Positions 32,175 to 42,141 of a stretch of 64,000 nt of DNA are shown in pieces (the stretch's first letter is position 1; each line of letters opens with the position of its first letter). The DNA is taken from assembly GCA_963714145.1 (NCBI GenBank), contig OY970235.1, forward strand, positions 4,526,001-4,590,000, in the 5' to 3' direction. Under the pieces are notes generated by a model. The model was not told the origin of the DNA. It was given only the letters and a program-made list of their open reading frames with translations, and did no database searches. A program made the position numbers and the translations under genes. This DNA comes from JBBWZH01 sp035544115 (GTDB lineage: Bacteria; Actinomycetota; Actinomycetes; Mycobacteriales; CADCTP01).

Positions 32175-33305
32175 GTGGTCGACGGGTCAGTGCGGGGATT
32201 CACCCACGATCGGTTCGAGCCGGTGCGCGCGGCGTTCGCGGACAACCTGACCACTGGTGCGGACGTGGGCGCCTCGTTCTGCGCGACGGTCGCCGGCGAG
32301 ACGGTGGTCGATCTGTGGGGTGGCTACGCCGACGAGGCCCGCACCCGGCCGTGGCAGCGGGACACCATCGTCAACGTCTACTCCGCCACCAAGACCATGA
32401 CGGCGTTGACCGCGCTGCTCGTCGCCGACCGGGGCGAGCTCGATGTCGACGCACCGATGGCGCGCTACTGGCCCGAGTTCGCGGCCAACGGCAAGGAGCG
32501 GGTGACGGTCCGCCAGGTGATGAGTCATTCGGCCGGCCTGTCCGGCTGGCGGGAGACCATCAGCGTGGCGGACCTCTACGACTGGGAGAAGGTCACCGCC
32601 CTGCTGGCCGCGCAGCTGCCGTTCTGGGAGCCCGGGACCGCGTCCGGCTATCACGCCCTCACCCAGGGCTATCTGCTCGGCGAGGTGGTACGCCGGATCA
32701 CCGGGCGGTCGCTGGGCACCGTGTTCCGCGAGGAGATCGCCGAACCGCTGGGGGCCGACTTCCACATCGGACTGGCGGCGTCCGAAGACGCGCGGGTGGC
32801 CGATCTGATCCCGCCGCCGCCGACCGACACGCCGTTTCGCGGCACCCCGACCGAATTGCAGGCCAACGCGGCCAACCCCCAGGTCGACCCGTTGGTCACC
32901 CGCACCCGCGACTGGCGCGGCGCCGAGATCCCGGCCGGCGGCGGCACCGGCAACGCCCGCTCCATGGCCGAGATCCATGCCGTCCTCGCCAACGGCGGCG
33001 TCGCCAAGGGCAAGCGGCTCATGTCGGAGGCGGGCTGCCGCAGGGCGCTGGAGGCGCCGGCCCAGGGCCGGGACCTGATCCTCGACATACCGATCCGGTT
33101 CGGCCTCGGCTTCGCCGTCAGCGCCGGGCTGATGCCCAATCCCAATACCGTCTACTGGGGCGGCCTGGGCGGCTCACTGGTCATCATCGACATGGACGCT
33201 CGTACCACCCTCGCCTACGCCCCGAACAAGATGAGCGGCACCATCGGTGACCTGCGCGCCTTCGGCCCGGCGATGGCCATGTGGGAAGCGATGGGAGCCC
33301 TGTGA
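32175..33305 (+). CDS. serine hydrolase, class C beta-lactamase/EstB family
   Basis: This 376-residue protein of the beta-lactamase superfamily has the catalytic SxxK as YSATKTM, the Tyr motif in SGYHALTQGYLLGEVV and a Gly-rich substitute for the KTG box near YWGGLGGSLVIID. The profile is that of EstB-like esterases and DD-peptidase homologues rather than resistance enzymes. The GTG at 32175 follows GGAAGGG and opens directly into the conserved GFTHDRFEPVRAAF. No signal peptide is seen, so it is probably cytoplasmic. It follows the terpene synthase by about 120 bases and could be part of the same unit; that is unproven. Confidence 0.85.
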   Translation: MVDGSVRGFTHDRFEPVRAAFADNLTTGADVGASFCATVAGETVVDLWGGYADEARTRPWQRDTIVNVYSATKTMTALTALLVADRGELDVDAPMARYWPEFAANGKERVTVRQVMSHSAGLSGWRETISVADLYDWEKVTALLAAQLPFWEPGTASGYHALTQGYLLGEVVRRITGRSLGTVFREEIAEPLGADFHIGLAASEDARVADLIPPPPTDTPFRGTPTELQANAANPQVDPLVTRTRDWRGAEIPAGGGTGNARSMAEIHAVLANGGVAKGKRLMSEAGCRRALEAPAQGRDLILDIPIRFGLGFAVSAGLMPNPNTVYWGGLGGSLVIIDMDARTTLAYAPNKMSGTIGDLRAFGPAMAMWEAMGAL

Positions 33306-33321
33306 CCAGCGCGCGGCCGTC

Positions 33322-36309
33322 CTAGGCGGTCCAGACGGCGGCGAATTGCAGCAGTTCCGGTCGGCGGTTGATCCCGAGCTTGCGGTAGATCTGGGTGAAG
33401 TGGAATTCCACCGCCCGCCTGCTCACCCCGAACGACCGGGCGATCGCGTCGTTGGTCTGGCCGGTCATCGCCAACGCCACCAGCCGGCGCTGGTGCGCGG
33501 TCAGCGACGCGGGCCCGAAGGCGGGACGCCGACCGTTGGCGCCGGCCGGCCGGGCGGCGGTCGGTTGCTCGTCCGCCGCTGGCACGCACCGCTTCTGGCC
33601 GGTGCCGGCGGATCGCGGCAGCACTTTGGCCAGCTGTGCCAGCTGGTCCGCGAGTGGACCGGATCCACGTTGCCGCACCAGGTCGAGCGCCTGGCCCAGC
33701 GAGTCGCCAGCCAGCGTGGCTGCCGGGCCGACGAGAATGCCGACCGCCTCCGCGGTGCACTTCTGCCGGTTGGCGACCAGGCCGAGAACGAGCAACGCCT
33801 CGGCGAGCGCGGCCCGGTCGGCCGCCGCCCGGGCGTAGCCGACCTGCTCCTGCGCGAGTGTGGCGGCTGCGTCGCGGTCGCCCTGGGCGGCGTATCCGGC
33901 CGCGGCGGCAGCACGCCACCACGGGCTGACCGGACCGTTGCTCGCGCCGGCCTCGCAGCGGCGACCGGCCTCGACCAGATCGGCCACCGCCGCATCGGCC
34001 TCGCCGCCGGCGAACCGTATCCGCGCGCGGGCCCGCAGCACGTGGTCGTAGACCCAGCCGCCGGGCAGGCGCCCGTCGAGTTGCTCCCCGGCCAGCAGCG
34101 CCATGCCGTCCTGGTGCTGACCGCGTTCGGCGTGGCAGCCGGCGAGCACCGCCGTAGCGAGCACCCGAACCAGCCGGTGCCGACCGCCGCGCGCGCACGC
34201 CCGCGTCTGCAGCACCGTCCGGGCGCCCGCCGCCGCCGTCACGGGCTCCCCCGAGTCGTACTGGGCGACCGCGCACAGCGCCCGCGCCCACGCGGCCAAC
34301 TGGCGCTGGCCGCGCCGGTCGGCCAGGGCGGCCTGCCGCTGGCCGAAGGCGACGAGCGGCTGGCTCGCTCCGACCCGGAGCAGCGCGGCGGCGGCGTTGC
34401 CGGCACCGGCGATCGCCTGGTCCTCGCCGAGGTCCGCACCGGCCAGGACGCCGTCGAGGGCTGCTACCGCCAGCGCGCACGCCTGCGGACGGGTGCGCGC
34501 GTCGAGGCTGAGCTGGACCGCGTCCACAGCATGCAGGAGCGGCGCCAGGCGAGGCGGCACGGAGCCACCCATCCGGTCGAGCAGCTGCTGCCGATCCGTG
34601 GCCAGGCCCGGGTCGTCCGCGGCCAGCCAGGTACGCAGGGACAGCCGTTGCAGGCAGAGTTCGTCGGCGAGCCCCGGGTCCTGCGCCCGGACGCGGGCGA
34701 TCGCATCGGCGAGCACGTCGACGGCCTCGCCGGCGGCGGGGCTGTCGAGCAGCGCACCGGCCAGCCGGAGCGCGCCGCGGGCGACCTCGGCCGGTCGGTC
34801 CAGGAGCGGAAGCGCGGCGCGCAGGTGCTCGATCGCCAGCGTTGGTTCCTGGTAGACCTCCACCGCACCCAGCTCGGCCAGGTACCGGGCCCGGGTCGAC
34901 CGCTCGTGCGGCTCGGCGAGCAGCCTGCGCAGTGCCGGCACGGCCCGCTCGGGTTCGCCCTCTGCCAGCGCGGTCCGCGCCGCCGACCACAGCGTCTGTA
35001 CCGCCCACTTCTCGCCGACCGGCGTGGCCGTCCGCACCAGGTGCGCGGTGATCTCCCAGGTCGGGGCGCACCGCTCGGACAACGCGCGGGCGGCCCGCAC
35101 CCGGAGGTTGCCGCGCTCCCCGGCCGGCAGCGCGGACAGCACGGCCCGGCGGGTCAGCTCATGCCGGAGCGCCACCTGTTCGCCGATCGTCACGACGTCC
35201 ATCCGGCCGAGCATGATCGTCGCCGCGACGGTGGTCGCGATCGGCAGCCCGGCCACCGCGGCCACCGTCTCGATGCTCGCCTCGCCGAGCAGTGCCACGT
35301 CGGTCGCCAGCTCGGCGAGGTTCGCCCCGGCCTGCGCCAGTCGCATCAGGATGGTCTCGCCGAGCTGCCGCGAGCCGCACCGCCGCAGGCTCCGTGCGGC
35401 ATTGGCGGCAGCTGCCGCGTCCGCCGGCGACACGGTCTGCAGGACGTCCAGCAGCAGCAGTGGGACGCCGTCGGTTTCGGCCAGGCACTGCGCGGTGAAC
35501 GCGGCCGCCGGCTCGACCCCCAGCCGTTCTTCCACCAGCCGGGCGAACGATCCGGCGTCCAGACCGGACAGTCGCATCCGGGTGCCGTTCCGGAGCAGAT
35601 TCCACGCCAGCTCCGTGCTGGGGGCGGGGATGTCCGGCGAGAGCGCGACCAGCACGATCAGCGGGAGCCGCTCCATCCGCCGGGACAGATGGATCAGCCA
35701 GCGGAGCGACGCTGGATCGGCCCACTGGGCGTCGTCGATCACGAGCAGGAGCGGCCCTTGCCGGGCGGCGTTGACGGTCAGCCAGTAGAGCGCGTGCAGG
35801 GCCGCACGCAGGTCCGGCGCAGCGGCCGGACCGTCCGGCGGGCAGCCGTCGATGTTGAGGATCTGATCGGCCGTCGCCGCCGCGCCGCGCAGCCAGGTTC
35901 GGCGATTCTCGTCCGAGCTGTCGTCAAGGGCCAACGCGAACAGCTGGCTGACCACCCCGAATGCGATGTCACACTCCGCGGTACTGCCACCTGCCCGCAG
36001 CACCCGCAGGCCGGATCGCTCCGCGGCGGCCGCCACTACCGACAGCAGAGCGGACTTGCCGATGCCCGGCGAACCCTCCACGACGACGAAGGACGAAGAG
36101 CCGGCCGCCGCCCCGGTCAGCCTTTCCGCCAGCGCGGACAGCTCCGACTCGCGCCCGACGAGTTCGCCCGGCCCGGCCCCGGCGGCCCGGTCGACATCGG
36201 CCGACGGCGGTAGGTACGGCTGATACCGCGCTACCGGCCGCGGCCCGCCGCCCGCGCGATCGACCGCTGCCGCGGCCGTCGGAGAGTGGAAGGGCACCGT
36301 TGCCTCCAT
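33322..36309 (-). CDS. LAL-type LuxR-family regulator with AAA ATPase domain
   Basis: This protein of about 995 residues is a large ATP-binding LuxR-type (MalT/LAL) regulator. The N-terminal domain has Walker A (EGSPGIGKSALLSVV) and Walker B (PLLLVIDDAQWADPAS) and the sensor REHELTRR-like region (ALRHELTRRAVLSAL). A long TPR-like helical region follows. The C-terminal LuxR helix-turn-helix is LTAHQRRLVALAMTGQTNDA, then VSRRAVEFHFTQIYRKLGI. An in-frame GTG at 36348 is an alternative start. Such regulators often activate natural-product clusters, and the terpene operon is a candidate target. The stop lies 17 bases from the stop of the converging hydrolase gene. Confidence 0.88.
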   Translation of the reverse strand: MEATVPFHSPTAAAAVDRAGGGPRPVARYQPYLPPSADVDRAAGAGPGELVGRESELSALAERLTGAAAGSSSFVVVEGSPGIGKSALLSVVAAAAERSGLRVLRAGGSTAECDIAFGVVSQLFALALDDSSDENRRTWLRGAAATADQILNIDGCPPDGPAAAPDLRAALHALYWLTVNAARQGPLLLVIDDAQWADPASLRWLIHLSRRMERLPLIVLVALSPDIPAPSTELAWNLLRNGTRMRLSGLDAGSFARLVEERLGVEPAAAFTAQCLAETDGVPLLLLDVLQTVSPADAAAAANAARSLRRCGSRQLGETILMRLAQAGANLAELATDVALLGEASIETVAAVAGLPIATTVAATIMLGRMDVVTIGEQVALRHELTRRAVLSALPAGERGNLRVRAARALSERCAPTWEITAHLVRTATPVGEKWAVQTLWSAARTALAEGEPERAVPALRRLLAEPHERSTRARYLAELGAVEVYQEPTLAIEHLRAALPLLDRPAEVARGALRLAGALLDSPAAGEAVDVLADAIARVRAQDPGLADELCLQRLSLRTWLAADDPGLATDRQQLLDRMGGSVPPRLAPLLHAVDAVQLSLDARTRPQACALAVAALDGVLAGADLGEDQAIAGAGNAAAALLRVGASQPLVAFGQRQAALADRRGQRQLAAWARALCAVAQYDSGEPVTAAAGARTVLQTRACARGGRHRLVRVLATAVLAGCHAERGQHQDGMALLAGEQLDGRLPGGWVYDHVLRARARIRFAGGEADAAVADLVEAGRRCEAGASNGPVSPWWRAAAAAGYAAQGDRDAAATLAQEQVGYARAAADRAALAEALLVLGLVANRQKCTAEAVGILVGPAATLAGDSLGQALDLVRQRGSGPLADQLAQLAKVLPRSAGTGQKRCVPAADEQPTAARPAGANGRRPAFGPASLTAHQRRLVALAMTGQTNDAIARSFGVSRRAVEFHFTQIYRKLGINRRPELLQFAAVWTA

Positions 36310-36360
36310 CCCGTTCGAGTTGGTTCTATTACTGGGCGACGCCGGCACGACGCTCGGGGT

Positions 36361-37134
36361 TCACCGCTGGATCGCTGAGCCCGCCGGCGGCCGTTGCCCG
36401 GCCGGCACGTCTGCCGGGTTACCGGGCCGGCTGCCGGTGATCGTGGTGGCGGCTGCCAGTGCGATGAGCTCTGCCACCGCCGCCGGCTGGGACACGTAGA
36501 CGGCGTGGCTACCGGCGGCTTCGACGACGGTGCAGCCGGCCCGCTCGGACATGGCCCGCTGCGCCGGCGGCGGGATCATGCGATCGTCGCAGGCGACCAG
36601 GTACCAACTCGGCTTGATCCGCCACGCCGGCTCGGACACCATGCCGCGCAGGGCGCCGGTACCCCAGGGGAGCTGGGAGTCGGCCATGAACGCCGCGTCC
36701 TCGGGGAGCAGGTCGTCGGCGAACGACGCCGCGAACTTCGCCCGGTCGAGGAGCAGGAAACCGTCTCTGGGCGGCAGGATCGGCGGCACCGGCGCACCCG
36801 GGGGCGGGTCAGCGATGAGGGTGTGCACCGACTCGCCCTTGTCCGGAGCGAACGCGGCGATGTAGACGAGGGCCGCCACCTTGTCGTGGGTGCCAGCCTC
36901 GGTGATCACAGCGCCACCGTAGGAGTGGCCCACGAGAACCACCGGGCCGTCCTGGGCGTCGATCACGCGCCTGGTCGTGGCGACGTCGTCCTCGAGCGTG
37001 AGAGTTGCGTTCTGCACCACGCTGACCTGGTGGCCGTCCTGCTTGAGCAGGTCGTACACCCCCTGCCAGCCGGACCCGTCGACGAAGCCGCCGTGCACGA
37101 GAACGACGTTGACCGCCGCTGGGCTCGCGTCCAT
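36361..37134 (-). CDS. alpha/beta hydrolase
   Basis: This 257-residue alpha/beta-fold hydrolase has the oxyanion region VLVHGGFVDGSGW, the nucleophile elbow GHSYGGAVI, an acid region in WYLVACDDRMIPP and the catalytic His in AAGSHAVYVSQP. It resembles the EstC/salicylate-esterase-like group common in actinomycetes. The C-terminal tail (NPADVPAGQRPPAGSAIQR) is Pro-rich. It lies between the two large LAL regulators, all read leftward. The 240 bases upstream hold only a short inverted repeat (GACTG-TGGT-CAGTC at 37161-37174). Confidence 0.87.
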   Translation of the reverse strand: MDASPAAVNVVLVHGGFVDGSGWQGVYDLLKQDGHQVSVVQNATLTLEDDVATTRRVIDAQDGPVVLVGHSYGGAVITEAGTHDKVAALVYIAAFAPDKGESVHTLIADPPPGAPVPPILPPRDGFLLLDRAKFAASFADDLLPEDAAFMADSQLPWGTGALRGMVSEPAWRIKPSWYLVACDDRMIPPPAQRAMSERAGCTVVEAAGSHAVYVSQPAAVAELIALAAATTITGSRPGNPADVPAGQRPPAGSAIQR

Positions 37135-37374
37135 CGTGTGTGCCCTCTTCCTCGAAGCCTGACTGTGGTCAGTCGGTGACGCTAGCCCGGGCGGTGCGAG
37201 CCGGATTCAGTAAGATGACTGGTATCGGCCGGCGCTATCACGCCGGAGCCAGGGAAGCAGGAATCCTCCGGGCCGCGTCCCGGGCCGCCGCCGCGACGCG
37301 CGTGCGGCGCCGGGCATCGCGCCGACCAGCCCGCGCGGAGCTGATCGTGACGTGCCGGCACAGCCGACCGCAGG

Positions 37375-40212
37375 TCAGCGCGGTGGTGGATCGGCGTCCT
37401 GCGTCGGCGGCGGCAGCGCGTCGCGCAGGGCGGCGCGCGAGGTGACGCCCAGCTTCGGGAAGATCTGGTACAGGTGGGAGCTGACGGTACGGGCGGAGAG
37501 GAACAGCCGCTCGCCGATCTGCTTGTTGGTCAGCCCGGTCGCCGCGAGCTGCGCGATCTGGCGCTGTTGCGGGGTGAGCGCGGCCAGCCCCGGTCGGTCC
37601 GGCCGTTCGCGGTGCGCGCCGGTTGCCCGCAGCCCGTTGGCGGCCCGGGTGATCCACGGCTCGGCGCGCAGCCGCTCGAAGGCATCCACGGCCGCGCCGA
37701 GGTGTTCACGTGCCGCGGCCGGCGACTTGGCGCGCCGCAGCCGTTCGCCGTAGGCCAGCTGGATGCGGGCCAGGTCGAACGGCCACCGGTCGGCGTCCGG
37801 CGTGTGCAGGGCGAGTTCGAACAGGTCCCGGTGATCGTTGTCGGCTGCCGCCATCGCCGCCGCCCCGGCGGCGGTGAGCGCCAGTCGGGGCGACAGTTCG
37901 GCGACGCGCGCGGCGCGGACCGCCTCGACGTGGGCAGCCGCGTCACCCGGCCGACCGGAGTGGGCGGCGGCCTCGACCAGCTCCATGATCAGCCAGAGCG
38001 CGTTCGGGACGTGTGCGGCGAGTTGCCCGGCCGGACTGACCGCGGTCGCGTGCCGGTAGGCGGCGTCGAAGTCGCCCCGGGACAGGGCGGCGAGCGTCTT
38101 GACGTGCAAGACCGAGACGGTGACCGCGCCGACCCGTCGGGGGCCGGCCCAGTGCGCCATCTCGTCGGTCAGTTCCCGGCTCGTGTCGTGCTCGCCGCGG
38201 GCGCTGGCGACCAGCGCGCGCAGGAACAGGCCGGGCCACCTGATGAGACGGTAGTCATGGGCCTCGCACAGGGCGATGCCCTCCTCGGTCACCGCCAGCA
38301 GTTCGTCCCAGCGGCCGGCGAAGTAGGCGTCGTTGCCGAGCAGGAACAGCGCCTCGATCGCCGAGGTGACGGCGCCGCCTTCGCGACCGTGCCGGACGGT
38401 CCGCCACAACGGGTCCCGGCAGTCACCGATGCGGTCCAGGTAGCTGGCGGCGATCGCGGTGCGCACGATGCGGGCCGGGCTGGTCTCGTTGCGCAGCCGG
38501 GCGATGGCGCCGTCGAGCCGGGGCAGGACCGGACGGGCCAGGTGGGCGGGATCGCTGAAGGTCCGGCTGAGGATGGCCAGCAGCTGCGGCGGGCCCGGTC
38601 GGAGCCGGTCGACGGCGGTGTGGAACGCCGGCCACAGCTCTGGCCGCCCGCCGAAGAAGGCGACCATCAGCAGCGTGTACAGCGCCTCGATGAGCGTCTT
38701 GTTGCCGGCGTCGCCGGGTTCGGCCAGCGCTTCGATCGCCCCGGTGAGCAACCGGTGGGCGCTGTCGACATCGCCGTTCTCGTTGAGCAGGTGGTACGCG
38801 CCGGCGACGGCTCCGGCGAGGGCGCCGCCGTACTGCGGGTCGGCGCGCCGGGCCGCGTCCATCAGGGTCGGCACACTGCGGAGATCACCGGTGACGATCG
38901 CACCGAGGTAGGCGGCCTCGGCCAGCCGGTCGGCGCGCTCGGCGCCGCCGGGGCTCAGGTCGGCGGCACGGAGCAGCTCGGTGATCGCGCCGACCGAGTC
39001 GCCGCGGAACAGGTTGGTGTGCGCGACCTCCTGCAGCAGCGCCGCGACCTGCTCGTCCGGGCCCGTCGCGGCCTCGGCCAGGTGCCAGGCGCGGCGCTGC
39101 GGCTCCCCGTCCCGGCGCGCGGCGAGCAGCCGGTGCACCTGGCGGCGTTCGTCGCTGGTGGACAATTCGACGACGGCCGAGCGGATCAGCGGATGACGGA
39201 ACGACAGCCGGGCAGCGGCCCGGTCGATGGACACCAGCCGGGTGCGCTCGGCCGGCGCGAGGTCGTCGACCTCGGCCCGTGCGCCGTCGGTGCGCAGGAT
39301 GCGGAGGTCGCCGCTGCCGTCCAGCACGGCCAGCAGCAACACCTGCCGGGTCCGCTCCGGAAGGCCCTGGATGCGGCCGGCGAAGACCTGTTGCAGGCGC
39401 CGGGTCAGCGGCAACGTGTCGGGCAGGGTGCCGGGTGCGGCCGGCGCCGCCCGGCTGAGCGCCGCGGGAAGCTCCAACAGCGCGAGTGGATTGCCCCTGG
39501 CCTCGGCGAGCAGCCGTTGCTGCACGCGTGCTGTGAGAGCCGGGTAGCGGCTGGTCAGCAGAACCTTGGACGCCGCTTCGGACAGCGGTTCGAGGTCATG
39601 TGCGCGGATGCCGGAGCGGTCGACGAAGCCTCCGTCGTCCTTGCGGGCCGAGGCGAGAAACCCGATGCGGTGCCCGGTGAGCCGGCGGGCGATGAAACCG
39701 AAGACCGTCCCGCTGACCTGGTCGAGCCACGGCAGATCGTCGACGATCAGCACCAGCGGGGCGGTGGCCGCCGCGTGCATCAAGACCTCCAGAGCCGCGC
39801 TGGAGACAATCAGCCGGTCCGACGGCGGCCCCACTGCCAGGCCGAGCGCGCTGGCCAGCGCGGACCGCTGCGGCTCGCTCAACTCGGGAAGGTAGCCGAA
39901 CAGCGGATACAGCAGCTGGTGCAGACCGGCGAAGCTCACGCTCGCCTCGAACTGGGCACCAGAAGCCCGCACCACCTGAGCGCCGATCGCCACCGCATAC
40001 GGGGCCGCCGCGTCCAGCAGCGCGGTCTTGCCGACACCCGCGTCGCCAGACAGCAGGAGCGCGTCGCCATGGGCAATCGCATGATCGACGAACGAACGCA
40101 CCAACTCGATGTCGTGGTCGCGCCCGATCAAAGGCATTCCGGCGTCGTGTTTCCACGTCGGACCCGTGGTCGGCGGCACAATTCCGGCACCGGGGTCCAC
40201 AGCGTCAGACAT
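37375..40212 (-). CDS. LAL-type LuxR-family regulator with AAA ATPase domain
   Basis: This 945-residue regulator has the same architecture as the gene at 33322. It has Walker A LLLSGDAGVGKTALLD, Walker B PLVLIVDDLPWLDQ, the conserved RLSFRHPLIRSAVVEL, a helical repeat middle and the C-terminal LuxR domain LTPQQRQIAQLAATGLTNKQ followed by LSARTVSSHLYQIFPKLGV. The ATG at 40212 (MSDAVDPGAG) is preferred over longer in-frame extensions that lack conserved sequence. It diverges from the transpeptidase at 40461. Its target is unknown. Confidence 0.88.
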   Translation of the reverse strand: MSDAVDPGAGIVPPTTGPTWKHDAGMPLIGRDHDIELVRSFVDHAIAHGDALLLSGDAGVGKTALLDAAAPYAVAIGAQVVRASGAQFEASVSFAGLHQLLYPLFGYLPELSEPQRSALASALGLAVGPPSDRLIVSSAALEVLMHAAATAPLVLIVDDLPWLDQVSGTVFGFIARRLTGHRIGFLASARKDDGGFVDRSGIRAHDLEPLSEAASKVLLTSRYPALTARVQQRLLAEARGNPLALLELPAALSRAAPAAPGTLPDTLPLTRRLQQVFAGRIQGLPERTRQVLLLAVLDGSGDLRILRTDGARAEVDDLAPAERTRLVSIDRAAARLSFRHPLIRSAVVELSTSDERRQVHRLLAARRDGEPQRRAWHLAEAATGPDEQVAALLQEVAHTNLFRGDSVGAITELLRAADLSPGGAERADRLAEAAYLGAIVTGDLRSVPTLMDAARRADPQYGGALAGAVAGAYHLLNENGDVDSAHRLLTGAIEALAEPGDAGNKTLIEALYTLLMVAFFGGRPELWPAFHTAVDRLRPGPPQLLAILSRTFSDPAHLARPVLPRLDGAIARLRNETSPARIVRTAIAASYLDRIGDCRDPLWRTVRHGREGGAVTSAIEALFLLGNDAYFAGRWDELLAVTEEGIALCEAHDYRLIRWPGLFLRALVASARGEHDTSRELTDEMAHWAGPRRVGAVTVSVLHVKTLAALSRGDFDAAYRHATAVSPAGQLAAHVPNALWLIMELVEAAAHSGRPGDAAAHVEAVRAARVAELSPRLALTAAGAAAMAAADNDHRDLFELALHTPDADRWPFDLARIQLAYGERLRRAKSPAAAREHLGAAVDAFERLRAEPWITRAANGLRATGAHRERPDRPGLAALTPQQRQIAQLAATGLTNKQIGERLFLSARTVSSHLYQIFPKLGVTSRAALRDALPPPTQDADPPPR

Positions 40213-40460
40213 TACGCCGGGCCAGGCCAGGCGGTGGGCACGTCGATGAGACCTACACTTGACCGGCTGGCCGTGATACTCGCCGGCGGAGCACCGCAGG
40301 TGGAGTTGGTCCCGGCTGCCGAGCAGCCCGGGCAACCCCCCGCTCCGGATCGGGGGCACCGACATCCGGGTGCAGCCACTGACCCCGGGCTGATCGCACC
40401 GAGGCTGAGCGCCCGCCAGTGGGCTGGTACGACGGTTGGGCTGCAGGAAGGACATCAGGC

Positions 40461-42071
40461 GTGCCTGGCATGCGGAGAGACGCCGTGGTCATCGCCGCCG
40501 CGGTTGCCGTGCTCGTGGCCGCCGGGGTCACCGGCGTGGCGATGGTCAGGTCCCGCTTCACGGCCGACCCGGTGGCGGGCACCACGACCGACCCCGGCAC
40601 CGGGACCGAGCGCGGCCGCGCCGCGCCGGCACCGGTCGGCGCGGCGGCGGCGGCGGACACGGCCCGGAAGTTCCTCGGCTTCTGGGCGAGGGGGAAGCTG
40701 GCCGACGCGGCCGCGCTCACCGACGACCCGACCGGCGCCGAGGGCGGGCTCACGGACTGGACCGACGGGCTGCAGGCCAGCGCGGTCACGATCAGGCCGG
40801 GTGCCATCGGGTCGGCCGGGGTCAGGTTCACCGTGTCGCTGCGGGTCGGCACCGCCGGGGCCTGGCGGTACGCCTCCTCGCTGCAGGTGATCGGGGGCAG
40901 CGACGGCCCGCTGGTGCGCTGGGCGCCGGCCGTGCTGCACCCGAAGCTGACCGACGACACCGTGCTGCAGGTCGGCCAGGTCCCCGGCGGCACCGCCGCG
41001 CTGGTCGACCGCGACGGCCGGAAGCTGGCGCGCCACCCGAGCCTGATCGGGATCGTGGACAAGCTCGCTTCCGCCCAGCTCGGCCCGAGCGGGCATCCCG
41101 GGCAGGCCGTACAGCTCGCCGACCGGGTCAGCGGCGTGGCCAGGGCGACGCTGGCCACGCTGGTGCCGCCGACCGCGGCCGCCCCCATCCCGACCACGTT
41201 CGATGCCACCATCCAGGACGCCGCGGAGAAGGTGACCGCGCCCCGGCCGCAGTCCGGGCTGGTCGTGCTGCAGCCGTCCACCGGTGACATCCTCGCGATC
41301 GCGAACGCGCCGGCCACCGGCACCGACCGCGCCCTGCTGGCCCGGCTCGCACCCGGCTCCGCCATGAAGGTGATCACGGCGACCGCGCTGCTGGCGGCCG
41401 GCGTGACCCCGCCGCAGGTGGTGCCGTGCACGAACACGATCACCGTCAACGGCAAGACATTCCACAACGCCGAGGGCATCGTGTCCGGCGGCCTCACCCT
41501 GACCAACGACTTCGCCAGGTCGTGCAACACCGCGTTCATCAGCCTGCGGGACCGGATCGGCGACGACGCGCTGACCCGCACCGCGCGGGACGTGTACGGG
41601 CTGACCGGGTGGGACATCGGGCTCGGCGAGACGGTCGAGTACGGCTCGGTGCCGGTGCCGCCGGACGTCGTGACCAAGGCCGCCGACATGATCGGGCAGG
41701 GCACGGTCGGGATGAGCCCGCTGGCCATGGCCTCGGTCGCGGCGACGGTCCGGACCGGCACCTTCACCCAGCCGCGGCTGACGCCGAACGCGCCGCGGGT
41801 GCCGGCGGCCAGGTCGCTGCCGGCGGCCAGCGCGACCGCGCTGCGCGCGATGATGCGGCAGGTCGTGCTCACCGGCACCGCCAGCCGCACGCTCGGCGGC
41901 CTGCCCGGCCGGGTGTCCGCGAAGACCGGCACCGCCGAGACCGCCGGCCCCGACAACGGCTGGATCATCGGCTTCCGCGGCGACCTGGCCTTCGGCTGCC
42001 TGGTCGAGGGCGGCGGTCACGGCGCCGACTCGTGCGGGCCGCTCGTGCACGACCTGCTGACCCGGATCTAG
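40461..42071 (+). CDS. penicillin-binding protein/transpeptidase with MecA-N-like domain
   Basis: This protein of about 536 residues has one N-terminal membrane anchor (AVVIAAAVAVLVAAGVTGVA). An NTF2-like MecA-N domain follows (AAAADTARKFLGFWARGKLA), then a PBP-type transpeptidase domain with SxxK (APGSAMKVIT), SxN as RSCN and KTGTAE. The catalytic serine is therefore present. It should act outside the membrane in cell-wall cross-linking, with the N-terminal domain seen in low-affinity class B PBPs. The GTG at 40461 has AGGAAGG eight bases upstream, better placed than for the ATG at 40470. No rodA/ftsW partner is adjacent, which is unusual for a division PBP. Confidence 0.9.
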   Translation: MPGMRRDAVVIAAAVAVLVAAGVTGVAMVRSRFTADPVAGTTTDPGTGTERGRAAPAPVGAAAAADTARKFLGFWARGKLADAAALTDDPTGAEGGLTDWTDGLQASAVTIRPGAIGSAGVRFTVSLRVGTAGAWRYASSLQVIGGSDGPLVRWAPAVLHPKLTDDTVLQVGQVPGGTAALVDRDGRKLARHPSLIGIVDKLASAQLGPSGHPGQAVQLADRVSGVARATLATLVPPTAAAPIPTTFDATIQDAAEKVTAPRPQSGLVVLQPSTGDILAIANAPATGTDRALLARLAPGSAMKVITATALLAAGVTPPQVVPCTNTITVNGKTFHNAEGIVSGGLTLTNDFARSCNTAFISLRDRIGDDALTRTARDVYGLTGWDIGLGETVEYGSVPVPPDVVTKAADMIGQGTVGMSPLAMASVAATVRTGTFTQPRLTPNAPRVPAARSLPAASATALRAMMRQVVLTGTASRTLGGLPGRVSAKTGTAETAGPDNGWIIGFRGDLAFGCLVEGGGHGADSCGPLVHDLLTRI

Positions 42072-42141
42072 CCGCGGCCGGACCCCGGCGGGCCGGCCGC
42101 CCCGACGCCGTCGGCCCCGGCCGGATGACTCCTGCCGGTCT

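Noticed and set aside
33247..36213. Rightward open frame of about 988 codons antisense to the first LAL regulator
   Set aside because: Shadow frame caused by high third-position GC; low-complexity product.
37474..40890. Rightward open frame of about 1138 codons antisense to the LAL regulator
   Set aside because: No recognisable domain. The opposite strand encodes intact Walker and LuxR motifs.
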